A DNA stretch of 64,000 nt from an uncultured Bacteroidota bacterium (GCA_903919075.1 CAIXGR010000097.1:1-64000); one strand, 5' to 3'; shown: positions 30,707 to 40,874, counted from the first letter of the stretch. The notes: generated from the sequence alone by a model not told the origin. A program made the numbers and translations.

Positions 30707-33161
30707 AGACATAGAACAAGAAGCATCCTCATCCAGCGCGGTTGATGATTTTAGTTTGGGCCTACTGATTTTTGTTATCAACAAATCAATAGTATGGCTC
30801 ATTCTGATTATTATTTTTTCAGTAGCACTTTCCGTTTTATACTTACGTTATGCTCCGCGCATTTACCAGGCATCTACTTCGTTAATGCTTAAGGAGCAAA
30901 AAAACCAACAAATATTAGGCTTGTCTTCGGTTTTAGGCTCAACCAATAGCGAATCTCAAATAAACCAGGAAATGCAATTAATGAAATCAAATGTTTTCAT
31001 TGATCGTGTAGTAAGCAGCCTACCCTTACAAATTGGATACTTTAAAGAGGGTAAGACAAAGTTTATTATTACTGAAGTGTATACCTCATCACCTTTTGAA
31101 GTAATTGGCGATGTTAAGAAACAGGAGATTTACAACGTTCAGATTTATGTAAAATTTATAACCAAGGCGAAGGTATACCTGGGCTTTAATATAAACGGCA
31201 AAGAATATGAATGGACCAAAGATACCAGCGAGGTATTTGACAATGAATATTTTTCGGTTAGGATTCATTTAAAAGACAAGTACAATGTTACTCCTGAAGA
31301 TCTTTCCGGAATTTATTATTTCAAATTTATTGATAAAAGCGCTTTAGTAGATGAGATTAGCAACAAGCTTGATATCCTTCCGGTTGACGTGCAGACTAAA
31401 ACCATCATGCTTCAATTTAAGGACAGGAATCCATCCCGTGCAAAGGACATTGTAGCTACCGTAGCCGACGAATTTTTAAAATATGATTTAGAGCGAAAAA
31501 CTGAAGGCACTTACAACACCATAAAATTTATTAATAGTCAAATTGATACGTTTGGGTACCTTGCCGACAGGTTTCAGGATTCGATAGTGCTTGAAAAAAT
31601 AAGAGACCATTATATAGAAGGCGCAAATTATTTAGCTGAGTTTGCACGAAGATCAGCAGAGTATGAAGAGAAATCAAGAGGCTATGAATATGATATTTCT
31701 TTGATAGAAACATTCAGAACATTACTACTTGAAAACAAGGAATACTCTAACCTGCCATCACTAACATTTAAAATAGCCCAAAACAAATTCGACGCAGCAA
31801 TAGACCACATTAACGAGGCCCAGCAAAAGCGGAACGCTCTTTTACTAGATGTTACACCACAACACCCTAACATTAGAATGCTGGACAGGCAAATTGAAAC
31901 CGAAAAAATAAAGCTTAATAAAAGTATTGATAAGGGATTAACTGATATGCGAGCTGCGTTAGCAAGAATGACAGGAGACTACCAAAAATACCTTGACGAA
32001 CTTGCTCGTATTCCAGGTTTACAAAGCAAATTTCAGCGGCTTGAAAGAATGGCTGACATTAGAAATAATTTTGTGATTGGCCTGTATGAAAAAAAGTCCA
32101 ACTTTCTTATTGCCAGTGCTGGAATTGTGGGCGACTACGTTATTCTTGACAAAGCTGTTACCGACCCTACACCGGTGTCGCCTAATGAAAATATTGTAAA
32201 AATTTCGGGTTTTGCAATCGGGCTCTTGATTGGGCTTATCATGATTGCCATTAGGTATTTACTGCATAACACTATCATATCCATTGAAGATGTTGAAAGA
32301 AAAACAAGAGCCCCATTATTAGGTATTGTACCGAGATATAAAGAAGAATTGGAACGTTCGCAGATTGTAGTTACCCAGGATCCTAAATCTTCAATAACTG
32401 AATCTTTCAGGGCGCTGCGAACTAATTTGCAGTTTATATCTAATACACCGGGGCCGAAAATTATTTCAACTACATCAACTATACCGGGCGAAGGCAAAAC
32501 GTTTGTTTCGCTAAATATTGCTGCCATACTTACGCTTATGAACAAACGCGTAATAATTATGGACTTTGACATGCGGAAACCAAGGCTTAATAAAATTTTT
32601 GATGTTGAAAGCCATAGAGGTGTAAGTACTATGTTAAGTGGGCAATCTAATGTTGATGATTGTATTATGGAATCGGGCATACCGCACCTTGATTTCGTTA
32701 CATCAGGGCCGGTGCCACCAAATCCATCGGAGTTAATTCTTTTACCAAGATTGCATGAAATACTTGACTATTTAAAAACCAAGTACGATTACATAATTAT
32801 TGATACCCCGCCAATAGGGTTAGTAACCGATGCGCTTGAGGTTTTAAAAAATTCAGACTACCCTATTTATATTTTAAGGGCAGCTTATTCCAATAGAAGC
32901 TTTATCTTTAATATCAATCGAACTATTAGCGAAAGTAAAATCAAAAATCTTTCGGTGGTAATTAACGATTACGGCCGTGGTGCTTCGGGCTATGGTTATA
33001 GCTATGGTTACAATTACGGCTATAACTATGGTTATGGTTATGCTTACGGATACTCATATTACGGAGCAAAATATGGCGAAGGCTATTACACCACAACCGT
33101 AAAGAAAAAACCAGTGGCAAGTTCAACTAACTGGCTTAAAAAACTATTTAGCGATAAATAA
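30693..33161 (+). CDS. wzc: Wzc-like polysaccharide co-polymerase / tyrosine autokinase
   Basis: 822 aa; N-terminal Wzz-like TM domain, Walker A STIPGEGKTFVSLNIA, Walker A' IIMDFDMRKPRL, Tyr/Gly-rich C-tail. TTG start overlapping wza by 14 nt. Confidence 0.94.
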   Translation: MENYKDIEQEASSSSAVDDFSLGLLIFVINKSIVWLILIIIFSVALSVLYLRYAPRIYQASTSLMLKEQKNQQILGLSSVLGSTNSESQINQEMQLMKSNVFIDRVVSSLPLQIGYFKEGKTKFIITEVYTSSPFEVIGDVKKQEIYNVQIYVKFITKAKVYLGFNINGKEYEWTKDTSEVFDNEYFSVRIHLKDKYNVTPEDLSGIYYFKFIDKSALVDEISNKLDILPVDVQTKTIMLQFKDRNPSRAKDIVATVADEFLKYDLERKTEGTYNTIKFINSQIDTFGYLADRFQDSIVLEKIRDHYIEGANYLAEFARRSAEYEEKSRGYEYDISLIETFRTLLLENKEYSNLPSLTFKIAQNKFDAAIDHINEAQQKRNALLLDVTPQHPNIRMLDRQIETEKIKLNKSIDKGLTDMRAALARMTGDYQKYLDELARIPGLQSKFQRLERMADIRNNFVIGLYEKKSNFLIASAGIVGDYVILDKAVTDPTPVSPNENIVKISGFAIGLLIGLIMIAIRYLLHNTIISIEDVERKTRAPLLGIVPRYKEELERSQIVVTQDPKSSITESFRALRTNLQFISNTPGPKIISTTSTIPGEGKTFVSLNIAAILTLMNKRVIIMDFDMRKPRLNKIFDVESHRGVSTMLSGQSNVDDCIMESGIPHLDFVTSGPVPPNPSELILLPRLHEILDYLKTKYDYIIIDTPPIGLVTDALEVLKNSDYPIYILRAAYSNRSFIFNINRTISESKIKNLSVVINDYGRGASGYGYSYGYNYGYNYGYGYAYGYSYYGAKYGEGYYTTTVKKKPVASSTNWLKKLFSDK

Positions 33162-33167
33162 GTTTAC

Positions 33168-34286
33168 ATGATTGAGAACAAACAATATTTAATTGCATTT
33201 CTGGTGCTATTCTTTCTGATTAGTACTTTTTTCTCGTTTTTAATCAACTGGCTTTTTTTAAAATTTTCGTTCAACCTGGGGGCTAAGAATGAAGGTGAAA
33301 CTGTGCAGATGCGCTGGTCGGGTAATGTTAAACCGGCAATTGGCGGAATTTCTTTTTTTATTGTTTTTCTTATTTCCATTTCTGTAATTGGCACTTTGCC
33401 CAGGCAAGCCGATCAGCTTTTAGATAAACACCTGATAGGTATTATTGCATCAACCAGCCTTGGCTTTTTATTAGGGCTTGCCGATGATGCCTATAACACT
33501 AACCCGCTAGCCAAATTTATTATTCAGCTTTCATGTGCTTTTATTCTTATCATTTCTGATGTTTCTATTCATATTACAAGTATTCCTTCGGTAGATTTTA
33601 TAGTTACCATTGTATGGGTAATAGGGTTAATGAACTCCATTAACATGCTTGATAATATGGACGCTATTACTACCACCATTTCCATGAGTATTATTATTGG
33701 CCTGCTTACTGTTTTAGCTATAACATCGCCTTATACCAATGCCTTTTACTTAGTAATGCTGGTAGGTGTTTTAGGTGCGCTGGCCGGCTTTTTATATTTT
33801 AACTGGCATCCCTCAAAAGTTATAATGGGCGATACCGGTAGCCAGTTTTTAGGTGTTTTTCTGGCTTCAACAAGCATTCTGTTTTTCTGGAATTTTAAGG
33901 ACCAGCCTTCCGGCGCTATCATTCAAATCAGGCAATTTATTGTGCCGATGTTATTTTTCATTGTGCCTTTAATTGACACCATAACTGTTACTTTTCGCAG
34001 GGTTATGCGCAAACAGTCGCCATTTGTAGGTGGCAAAGACCACATTACCCACCACTTGGCATATTTAGGTATACCGGATAAGATGGTTGCCGCCATTTTA
34101 ATTTTTACCTCACTTGCTTCGCTGCCTTTAGCGCTTCTTTTAATTTTGAATATTATAGAATGGAACACGCTAACCACTCTGGCAGCCTTTGCGTATTTTG
34201 CTTTTATATTTATTCTTTTTCAGGTTTTATATGCTTTTGGCAAAAAAAGGCATGAGGCTGCGCTTAAGCTTAAGGCGGCCAGTTAA
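33168..34286 (+). CDS. MraY/WecA-like undecaprenyl-phosphate glycosylphosphotransferase
   Basis: 372 aa; GLADDAYNTNPLAK, NSINMLDNMDAITT, MGDTGSQFLG, HITHHLAYLG. Confidence 0.9.
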   Translation: MIENKQYLIAFLVLFFLISTFFSFLINWLFLKFSFNLGAKNEGETVQMRWSGNVKPAIGGISFFIVFLISISVIGTLPRQADQLLDKHLIGIIASTSLGFLLGLADDAYNTNPLAKFIIQLSCAFILIISDVSIHITSIPSVDFIVTIVWVIGLMNSINMLDNMDAITTTISMSIIIGLLTVLAITSPYTNAFYLVMLVGVLGALAGFLYFNWHPSKVIMGDTGSQFLGVFLASTSILFFWNFKDQPSGAIIQIRQFIVPMLFFIVPLIDTITVTFRRVMRKQSPFVGGKDHITHHLAYLGIPDKMVAAILIFTSLASLPLALLLILNIIEWNTLTTLAAFAYFAFIFILFQVLYAFGKKRHEAALKLKAAS

Positions 34287-34485
34287 CCATTTTGTAGCCT
34301 CTATCTTATCTCCTTTGCAACAAAATGTCAATTAAATTGTATATATTTATATAGCATGGCCCAAACCTATGGGGCGTTTATTAAAACAGGACATGTAAAC
34401 TTACTTCCTGTTGAAAATTGCAGATGGCATTGAAATACTTTGAATAGCAGTTGTTCTTATATTTAGTAAACCAAAACCAAATCTG

Positions 34486-34974
34486 ATGGAACCAATTCTT
34501 AAATCGAAGTGGAGAAAGTTAGACGGCACTAAAATAGACACAGCAATAAGCAGCGCGGTTGAAGCCGCCCTTATTAGCGAAAAGCAGCTTGGTAACCAAA
34601 TAAAAGTATGCATAGGCACCGACTCGCAGGTACGTGGTGCCGAAACCGAGTATGCTACAGTAATTGTTTTATTGCGAAAAGGACGCGGCGGTTTTATGTT
34701 TATTAATAATGATAAAACCAAAATGAAATTGAGCCTTAAAGAGCGCTTACTTATAGAGGTCGCCCGCTCCATAGATATTGCCTATCATCTTTGCCCCTTG
34801 TTTGATAAATACGGAACCGAGCTAGAAGTTCATGCTGATATTAATACCAACCCGCGTTTTGGTTCAAATACTGCATTAAGCGAGGCTATGGGTTATATAC
34901 TTTCAATGGGCTTTACCTTTAAAGCAAAACCCGATGCACATGCGGCAAGTTGCTGCGCTAATAAGGTGGTATAA
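34486..34974 (+). CDS. YkuK/DUF458 RNase H-like protein
   Basis: 162 aa; KVCIGTDSQVRGAETEYATVIVLLRKGRGG, VHADINTNPRFGSN. Confidence 0.82.
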   Translation: MEPILKSKWRKLDGTKIDTAISSAVEAALISEKQLGNQIKVCIGTDSQVRGAETEYATVIVLLRKGRGGFMFINNDKTKMKLSLKERLLIEVARSIDIAYHLCPLFDKYGTELEVHADINTNPRFGSNTALSEAMGYILSMGFTFKAKPDAHAASCCANKVV

Positions 34975-34986
34975 GAAATAAAAAGC

Positions 34987-35547
34987 CTATTGCTTTTTAC
35001 CTGTTTCTTTCTTCTGCTCCTTTTTTACTTCGGCTTTTATTTCTTTGTCTTCAGCCTTGTCTTCGTACTTCAGGCCTTCATTACCGGTATCCAGTACAAA
35101 TTTCCATTTGTGGTCTTTGTCTTTTTTCCATACGGTGCAATAGGTGCCTTCTTCTTTACCAATATTTTTTATTTGTAAAGAATAAGTGCCGTAGGTAAAA
35201 CCAAGTTCACCGGAGCGCGCAATCTCAGCACGTATCGGAATCCAGGTAAGCACATACATTGTATCGGGATGATTTTTTAACAGTGTGGTAATAGTATCCT
35301 TACCGGTAACCGGCATACTAAAAGGGCGCAAAAAAGTAGCGTTATCGGCAGCGTATTCAATAAACGCAGCATTCCGTCCTTTTTGTTCCGAATATTCCGA
35401 GAAAGCCATATCAGTTTTTAATAAATCTGTTTTTAATGAGTCCATGCGGGCCATCATTTCCTGATGATGCTTTGCCGGATCAACTTTGCCATTGCATCCT
35501 ATAAGGCCGGTTACAATAGCCAGCAGTATTAAAAAATAATATTTCAT
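34987..35547 (-). CDS. DUF4440/SnoaL-like secreted lipoprotein
   Basis: MKYYFLILLAIVTGLIGC lipobox; NTF2-like body (FSEYSEQKGRNAAFIEYAADNATFLRP..., TVWKKDKDHKWKFVLDTG). ORF track start at 35595; the Met at 35547 fits the signal peptide. Confidence 0.75.
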   Translation of the reverse strand: MKYYFLILLAIVTGLIGCNGKVDPAKHHQEMMARMDSLKTDLLKTDMAFSEYSEQKGRNAAFIEYAADNATFLRPFSMPVTGKDTITTLLKNHPDTMYVLTWIPIRAEIARSGELGFTYGTYSLQIKNIGKEEGTYCTVWKKDKDHKWKFVLDTGNEGLKYEDKAEDKEIKAEVKKEQKKETGKKQ

Positions 35548-35870
35548 AACCAATAATTTTAAAATTGAAAAAAGCACTTTGCAGCAAAGCTGCAAACAAT
35601 TTATTTACGAAAGTAGGCAATAAAGAGTAAACCGGAAGAGATGATTGTTAATACTTCTGAAAGCTTTTCATTCGTTAAATTTGTTAACCCGGCTATTGAA
35701 AGACAAGTGACACAGCTTTTGAAAAAATAACAGTGCAATGGCAAGAGTTTGTATACTTTTGAAACATAGTAATAGCTATGATTTTCCGTTATACTAATAG
35801 GTGGCTGTATTTTTTGCCCGGGTTTGGTATGTTAAGGTTACTGGCTAGTTAACACAAGAAATCAATTTTT

Positions 35871-37112
35871 ATGAAAAACATATTTTTGATTGGTTTAATA
35901 TTATTTTCTGCTTTTAATATCGGCTATGGGCAGGACCAAAACCCTACCCCCAATAATAGCAGTAACGATGATGTGTACTATAATGACAGTGAGAATAATT
36001 ACAACGACCAAAACAATAATACCCAATACAACAACCAAAACCAGCCCACCGACGATCAAAACAACGCGCCAACCTATCAAACTTTTTATGATCAGTTAAC
36101 CCCTTACGGAACCTGGATAAACACACCTGAGTATGGATATGTATGGATGCCCAATCAGGTACCCGGCGATTTTTCTCCTTACCTAACTGGTGGCCACTGG
36201 GTATATACCGATTACGGCTGGACTTGGGTATCGGACTATGACTGGGGTTGGGGGCCATTTCATTACGGCCGGTGGTATGATGATGGTGTTTACGGCTGGA
36301 TGTGGATGCCCGGTTACGATTGGGCGCCAGCTTGGGTGGTGTGGGGCGATTACGATGGCTACTACTGCTGGGCCCCGGTTGCGCCAAACGTAATAATTTC
36401 ATCGCATTACCGGCCAGATAATCACCACTGGAATTTTGTACAACACCAACATATTTTACATAACAACCCGGCGCATTATGCGGTTGATAGCAGAACGTTT
36501 GCAAGCAATCACCACTTTGATGTTGCTCAAATAAACACGCATGTTGAGGTGATTAACCATGCGGGCACTTATAATCAAAGTGTATTTTTTGCAGGGCCTA
36601 AAGCCGCAGAAGTGGAAAAAAGCACCGGCCAGAAAATTAACCGAGTGGCTGTTACCAGTGTTTCGCATGCTGCGCCAACCCGTGTTAAAGGCGACCACAT
36701 TGAAATATACCGCCCTAACATTAGCCGAACTAACAAGCAACCGGCACCGGCCAAGGTAAGCCGCCCTGAAGAGGTTCATCCTTCTGGTAACCGCCAGCAA
36801 CAGCAACCAGTACAACAACGTAATGCAGAACCAAGACAAGCAGAGCCACAAAGGCAGCAGCAGCCTACGTGGACCCCTCCGCGCCAAAGCGCACCGCGGC
36901 AACAGCAGCAAGCACAGCCACAACCGCAACGCAGCCAACCATTACAAAGGCAACAACAGCCCGAGCATAATTTTGTGCCTACTGAAAGGCAACAGCCTAT
37001 GCAGCAACGCCAAATGCAACAGCCGCAAAGGCAAGCACCCTCATTTAGCCAACCACAACATAGTGCACCGGCACCGGCCGGTGGAGGTATGAGAGGCGGC
37101 GGAAGACATTGA
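35871..37112 (+). CDS. DUF6600-like secreted protein with Gln/Pro-rich C-terminus
   Basis: 413 aa; signal peptide; YGTWINTPEYGYVWMP..., GWTWVSDYDWGWGPFHYGRW repeated aromatic motifs; Q/P/R-rich tail ending GGGMRGGGRH. Confidence 0.78.
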   Translation: MKNIFLIGLILFSAFNIGYGQDQNPTPNNSSNDDVYYNDSENNYNDQNNNTQYNNQNQPTDDQNNAPTYQTFYDQLTPYGTWINTPEYGYVWMPNQVPGDFSPYLTGGHWVYTDYGWTWVSDYDWGWGPFHYGRWYDDGVYGWMWMPGYDWAPAWVVWGDYDGYYCWAPVAPNVIISSHYRPDNHHWNFVQHQHILHNNPAHYAVDSRTFASNHHFDVAQINTHVEVINHAGTYNQSVFFAGPKAAEVEKSTGQKINRVAVTSVSHAAPTRVKGDHIEIYRPNISRTNKQPAPAKVSRPEEVHPSGNRQQQQPVQQRNAEPRQAEPQRQQQPTWTPPRQSAPRQQQQAQPQPQRSQPLQRQQQPEHNFVPTERQQPMQQRQMQQPQRQAPSFSQPQHSAPAPAGGGMRGGGRH

Positions 37113-37309
37113 TATAATTATTGCAGTTAGTTTATCATCCGCTGGCTGAAGAGTGCGCATGCATTTAGGCTACAGTGGGTTGAGGCTTCTTATACAACAA
37201 ATGTTTTTTAAAAGAACTGTAAAAGAGCTAAGCCTTCGGCATACTTATAAAATTGTTGCTCGTTAATTACTTATTCCTATTTTTTTTGGAAGAACTGTTC
37301 AGAGAAGAA

Positions 37310-38797
37310 TTACCGGATAAGTGTAACATTGCCCTTGGCAAACTTGGTCACCGGGTCGCCGGCAAGTACATAGGTGCACTGCCAAACATAAACGCCAACT
37401 TCCTGCTTCATGTTTTTATAGGTTCCATCCCATCCTTCGGTAGGGTCGCTGGTTTCATATACTAATTCGCCCCACCGGTTAAATACCTGCAAGTCGAATT
37501 TTCCTAAATTTTTATTCAGCACTCTAAACAAATCATTCTCTCCGTCATTGTTAGGTGAAAAGCCTGTTGGCACCAGCAAAATGCCATCAGTAACAGTAAC
37601 CAGTAGTGAGTCGGAGCTTTTACAACCGGCAGGGTCGGTAACGGTAACCACATAGCGGGTTGTGGCAAGCGGCGAGGCTGTTGGATTGGCACAATTATCA
37701 CAGCTAAGCGCTGTAGTAGGCGCCCATGCAATTGTTGTAGCGCCCGACGCTCCGGTCGCCGTATGTATTATTGTTGATTGTCCTTCGGTAATTGTTACAT
37801 CGGGACCTGCATTAACCGTAAATTTTTTCCGTGCCAAAGCAAATGGCTCCGGATTAAAATCGCTTACACTAGCAACAGATACACTTGAAAAGCCATTGCC
37901 AGTTCCGGCGGTAGCTGGTGCAATATAGCTCCACATACCACCTTTCCAATGTCCTTGATCGGTCCAATCTCCATCTGTAGCCGGGTCGTAAAACATAGCA
38001 AGTGCTGTGGCATCGCTACCGGTATTATGATATAGCCGATGATAAAAATTAGGGTTCACTTTACAAAGCACATCATCAAGTGTATTAACGTCGTAACCGT
38101 CATTGGTGGCATCGCCTTTTACTAAACAGGCACCGTAAATATTTGCTGCTGCGGCCACCGGTGTCATTTCAATAGGGCGGTAAATAGAAGGACCGTTATT
38201 GTAAGATGGCGAACCTACAGGAAAAAGATACGTAGCAGAAATATTGGTAGCCCTTGAAAGCTTACCTGCGCCTAAGCTGCTTGCAAAACCATTATTGCGG
38301 GTAATTGCAGTAAGTGCAGTATTAGATACAAGCATTTCGTTTGCATCAGTAGCCAACTCAGCGTCGTTCAATTGTAATTGTCCGGCAGTAATGGCATCAA
38401 TAGTTTGTTGTTTTACAACAGCACCGCCACCCAAATTTAAATTATCAAAAGTGGTAACTGCGGTGCCGGTAATCATCTGGTTGCCTCCGTACATATCTAC
38501 CCAACTGCTGCTGCCGGTGTAAGCATTATCGTTAATCCAATCTCCCTGTAGCTTTATAGTATCGCCATTACCGCTAATAGGGGCATCGTTAATTACGTTT
38601 CCTTCCACCACAATTGTTCCCTGGTTATCAATTTTGCCAGCGCCACCGCTAACGTTGTTGTGTAGCGAGTTTGTTTTAATAATCATAAAGCCGCCGTCTT
38701 TTATATAAATATCGGCGCCATTATTATTAAACAAGGCTTGCGAAAAAGCCGCTGCAATAAAAAAACAAAGAAGTAATGTAAGGTTAACCTTTTTCAT
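37310..38797 (-). CDS. secreted protein with gliding-motility / T9SS type-B C-terminal sorting domain
   Basis: PTGFSPNNDGENDLFRVLNKNLGKFDLQVFNRWGELVYETSDPTEGWDGTYK...GVYVWQ...GNVTLIR C-terminus; signal peptide MKKVNLTLLLCFFIAAAFSQA (Met at 38797). Confidence 0.9.
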   Translation of the reverse strand: MKKVNLTLLLCFFIAAAFSQALFNNNGADIYIKDGGFMIIKTNSLHNNVSGGAGKIDNQGTIVVEGNVINDAPISGNGDTIKLQGDWINDNAYTGSSSWVDMYGGNQMITGTAVTTFDNLNLGGGAVVKQQTIDAITAGQLQLNDAELATDANEMLVSNTALTAITRNNGFASSLGAGKLSRATNISATYLFPVGSPSYNNGPSIYRPIEMTPVAAAANIYGACLVKGDATNDGYDVNTLDDVLCKVNPNFYHRLYHNTGSDATALAMFYDPATDGDWTDQGHWKGGMWSYIAPATAGTGNGFSSVSVASVSDFNPEPFALARKKFTVNAGPDVTITEGQSTIIHTATGASGATTIAWAPTTALSCDNCANPTASPLATTRYVVTVTDPAGCKSSDSLLVTVTDGILLVPTGFSPNNDGENDLFRVLNKNLGKFDLQVFNRWGELVYETSDPTEGWDGTYKNMKQEVGVYVWQCTYVLAGDPVTKFAKGNVTLIR

Positions 38798-38967
38798 CCC
38801 GTTTGCTATTCCCATAAATTTGGGGATGTTAAATTAAAATATTTTTCGCAAATGCATAATACAAAGGCAATTGCCCATAAAAGTAAGATGAATGCGCCAG
38901 AGCTTTGGTTGTAAGTAGGCTTGTAAAGCTAACAGGCATACAAGAGAATATTTGTACCAAATAGCTA

Positions 38968-38996
38968 TTGTAATGCAAAATTTGCCGTTATTTTTG
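38968..38996 (+). promoter_or_regulatory. Bacteroidota-type promoter TTG-N18-TATTTTTG for asd
   Basis: TTG at 38968-38970 and TATTTTTG (TAnnTTTG) at 38989-38996, 33 bp upstream of the asd ATG. Confidence 0.6.
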
Positions 38997-39029
38997 CGCT
39001 CCTTAAATTAAAAAAATAAAAAACCAAAA

Positions 39030-40019
39030 ATGAAAGTTGCCGTTGTAGGCGCCACAGGATTAGTAGGCACCAAAATGTTACAGGTATTAGAAGAAAGAAA
39101 TTTTCCGGTTACAGAATTATTTCCGGTTGCGTCGGAAAAATCAATAGGCAAGAAGGTAAGGTTTAAGGGTAAGGAATATGCAGTAGTTAGCTGGCAAATG
39201 GCCATTGAAAATAAGCCCGCTATAGCCCTGTTTTCGGCCGGAGGAACAACCTCGAAAGAATTAGCGCCTAAATTTGCGGCAGCTGGTATTGTAGTTATTG
39301 ACAACTCGAGCGCATGGCGAATGGACCCTAAGGTACCACTAGTAGTTCCCGAAGTTAACGCAAACATACTTACCAAAAACGATAAAATAATTGCTAACCC
39401 CAACTGCTCGACCATTCAAATGGTATTGGTTTTAAAACCGCTGCACGATAAGTATAAAATTAAACGGGTGGTAGTATCAACGTACCAAAGTGTTACCGGT
39501 ACCGGTAAAAAAGCGGTTGACCAGTTAATGAACGAACGCGCAGGTGTGAAAGGTGAAATGGCATACGCCTATGCTATTGATATGAACGCCATACCACAGG
39601 TAGATGTGTTTTTAGACAATGGCTACAGCAAAGAGGAAATGAAAATGGTAAACGAGACACAAAAAATTATTGGCGATAACTCCATTCGCCTAACTGCTAC
39701 TACCGTGCGTATACCTACTATTGGCGGCCATAGCGAAAGCGTAAATATTGAATTTGAAAAAGATTTCGACATAGCCGAACTGCGCGATATTTTGCACCAC
39801 GCACCAGGCCTGGTGGTATATGATGACCTCAAAAATCTTAAGTATCCAATGCCAATTCATGCCCATGAAAAAGATGAAACATTTGTAGGGCGCATTCGTC
39901 GTGACGAAAGCCAGCCTAACACTTTAAACTGCTGGATAGTTTCAGATAACCTGCGCAAAGGTGCAGCAACCAATGCTATTCAAATAGCGGAATATTTAAT
40001 GCAGCACAAGCTGGTTTAA
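39030..40019 (+). CDS. asd: aspartate-semialdehyde dehydrogenase
   Basis: 329 aa; MKVAVVGATGLVGTKMLQVLEERNFPV, NPNCSTIQMVLVLKPLH (catalytic Cys), GGHSESVNIEF. Confidence 0.97.
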   Translation: MKVAVVGATGLVGTKMLQVLEERNFPVTELFPVASEKSIGKKVRFKGKEYAVVSWQMAIENKPAIALFSAGGTTSKELAPKFAAAGIVVIDNSSAWRMDPKVPLVVPEVNANILTKNDKIIANPNCSTIQMVLVLKPLHDKYKIKRVVVSTYQSVTGTGKKAVDQLMNERAGVKGEMAYAYAIDMNAIPQVDVFLDNGYSKEEMKMVNETQKIIGDNSIRLTATTVRIPTIGGHSESVNIEFEKDFDIAELRDILHHAPGLVVYDDLKNLKYPMPIHAHEKDETFVGRIRRDESQPNTLNCWIVSDNLRKGAATNAIQIAEYLMQHKLV

Positions 40020-40165
40020 TTTTAAAATAAGGAGGTTACACTTTTTTAAAAACAGCATTATAAATCAATCTCTTACATCAAATCGGTGTAACCACCTGTT
40101 AACACCTTCGTTTTACACAATTAATTGTATGTTTTCTCTCGATTTAGGCTTTCTACTCCAATTGC

Positions 40166-40723
40166 CTAATTAACAAGCTTGCCATCCTTATAAATATCAA
40201 TCTTTGTTACCTGGCCCTTCTCATCAAAATAAGTCCACATTCCGTCAGGCCGGCAATAACCTCGGTCCTATGCGTTTTTCCAATTCCCGGTATCGTTTTC
40301 TTTATAGTGTGCTATAAGTTTTATTTTCTTGTTTGGATAATACGTAATTCGAAAACCAACACTACAATCAGTATATTGAATTCCTTTTGAAATTAAAATA
40401 TCGTTTTCATCATACGATTCCAGGATACAAGGTTTACAGGTCACCATATTCTTCCATTTGGAGTAATACTTGTTGTAAGTCATTTTACTTACTTTTTTGC
40501 CGTTAACTTCATAAACATTCTTTTCCCCGCTCTGGTTGGCACTCATTTGTACACTATAAAACTTTCTCGTCTCAAGGTTTTTGTAAACCGACTTTGTAAC
40601 ATCAGTCATAACACTATCTGCCGCAGTTAATTTCGTAGTAATTGCTCCCTGAGAAAATAGATTATTAAAGCAAAGCCCAAATAATAATATGAAAACAGCT
40701 ATCCTTGTTTTTAAAATTGTCAT
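40166..40723 (-). pseudogene. small secreted protein interrupted by an in-frame TAG at 40268-40270
   Basis: The ORF ends ...YKENDTGNWKNA-TAG. The same frame continues DRGYCRPDGMWTYFDEKGQVTKIDIYKDGKLVN-TAG at 40166, giving MORN-like 'NG..G.W.YFDEKG....I.YKDGK' text. Confidence 0.75.
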
Positions 40724-40874
40724 AGTTATACCATTTTCTATTGCCTCAATTTTTTTATTTAATTTAAAGATATTAAATATCCAGCATAATTACAGAAGCA
40801 CCGAATGAGATACATGATTTTGTTTTAAGCAACTAAAGCCTTAATTTTAGCTGACCATCATCTTAAACATTCGC

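Noticed and set aside
32135-32680. 181-aa antisense ORF inside wzc
   Set aside because: Lies entirely opposite the conserved Walker-motif region of Wzc; no independent evidence for coding.
35944-36938. Antisense ORFs opposite the DUF6600/Gln-rich gene
   Set aside because: Low-complexity complement of CAG/CAA and aromatic codons; the sense ORF has a signal peptide and recognisable domain.
40268-40270. Genome-wide recoding of TAG as a sense codon (suggested by in-frame TAGs here and in the 99-bp repeat)
   Set aside because: TAG serves as a normal stop elsewhere, e.g. the GT gene ending at 945 and asnB ending at 28694, where the next gene starts across the stop.
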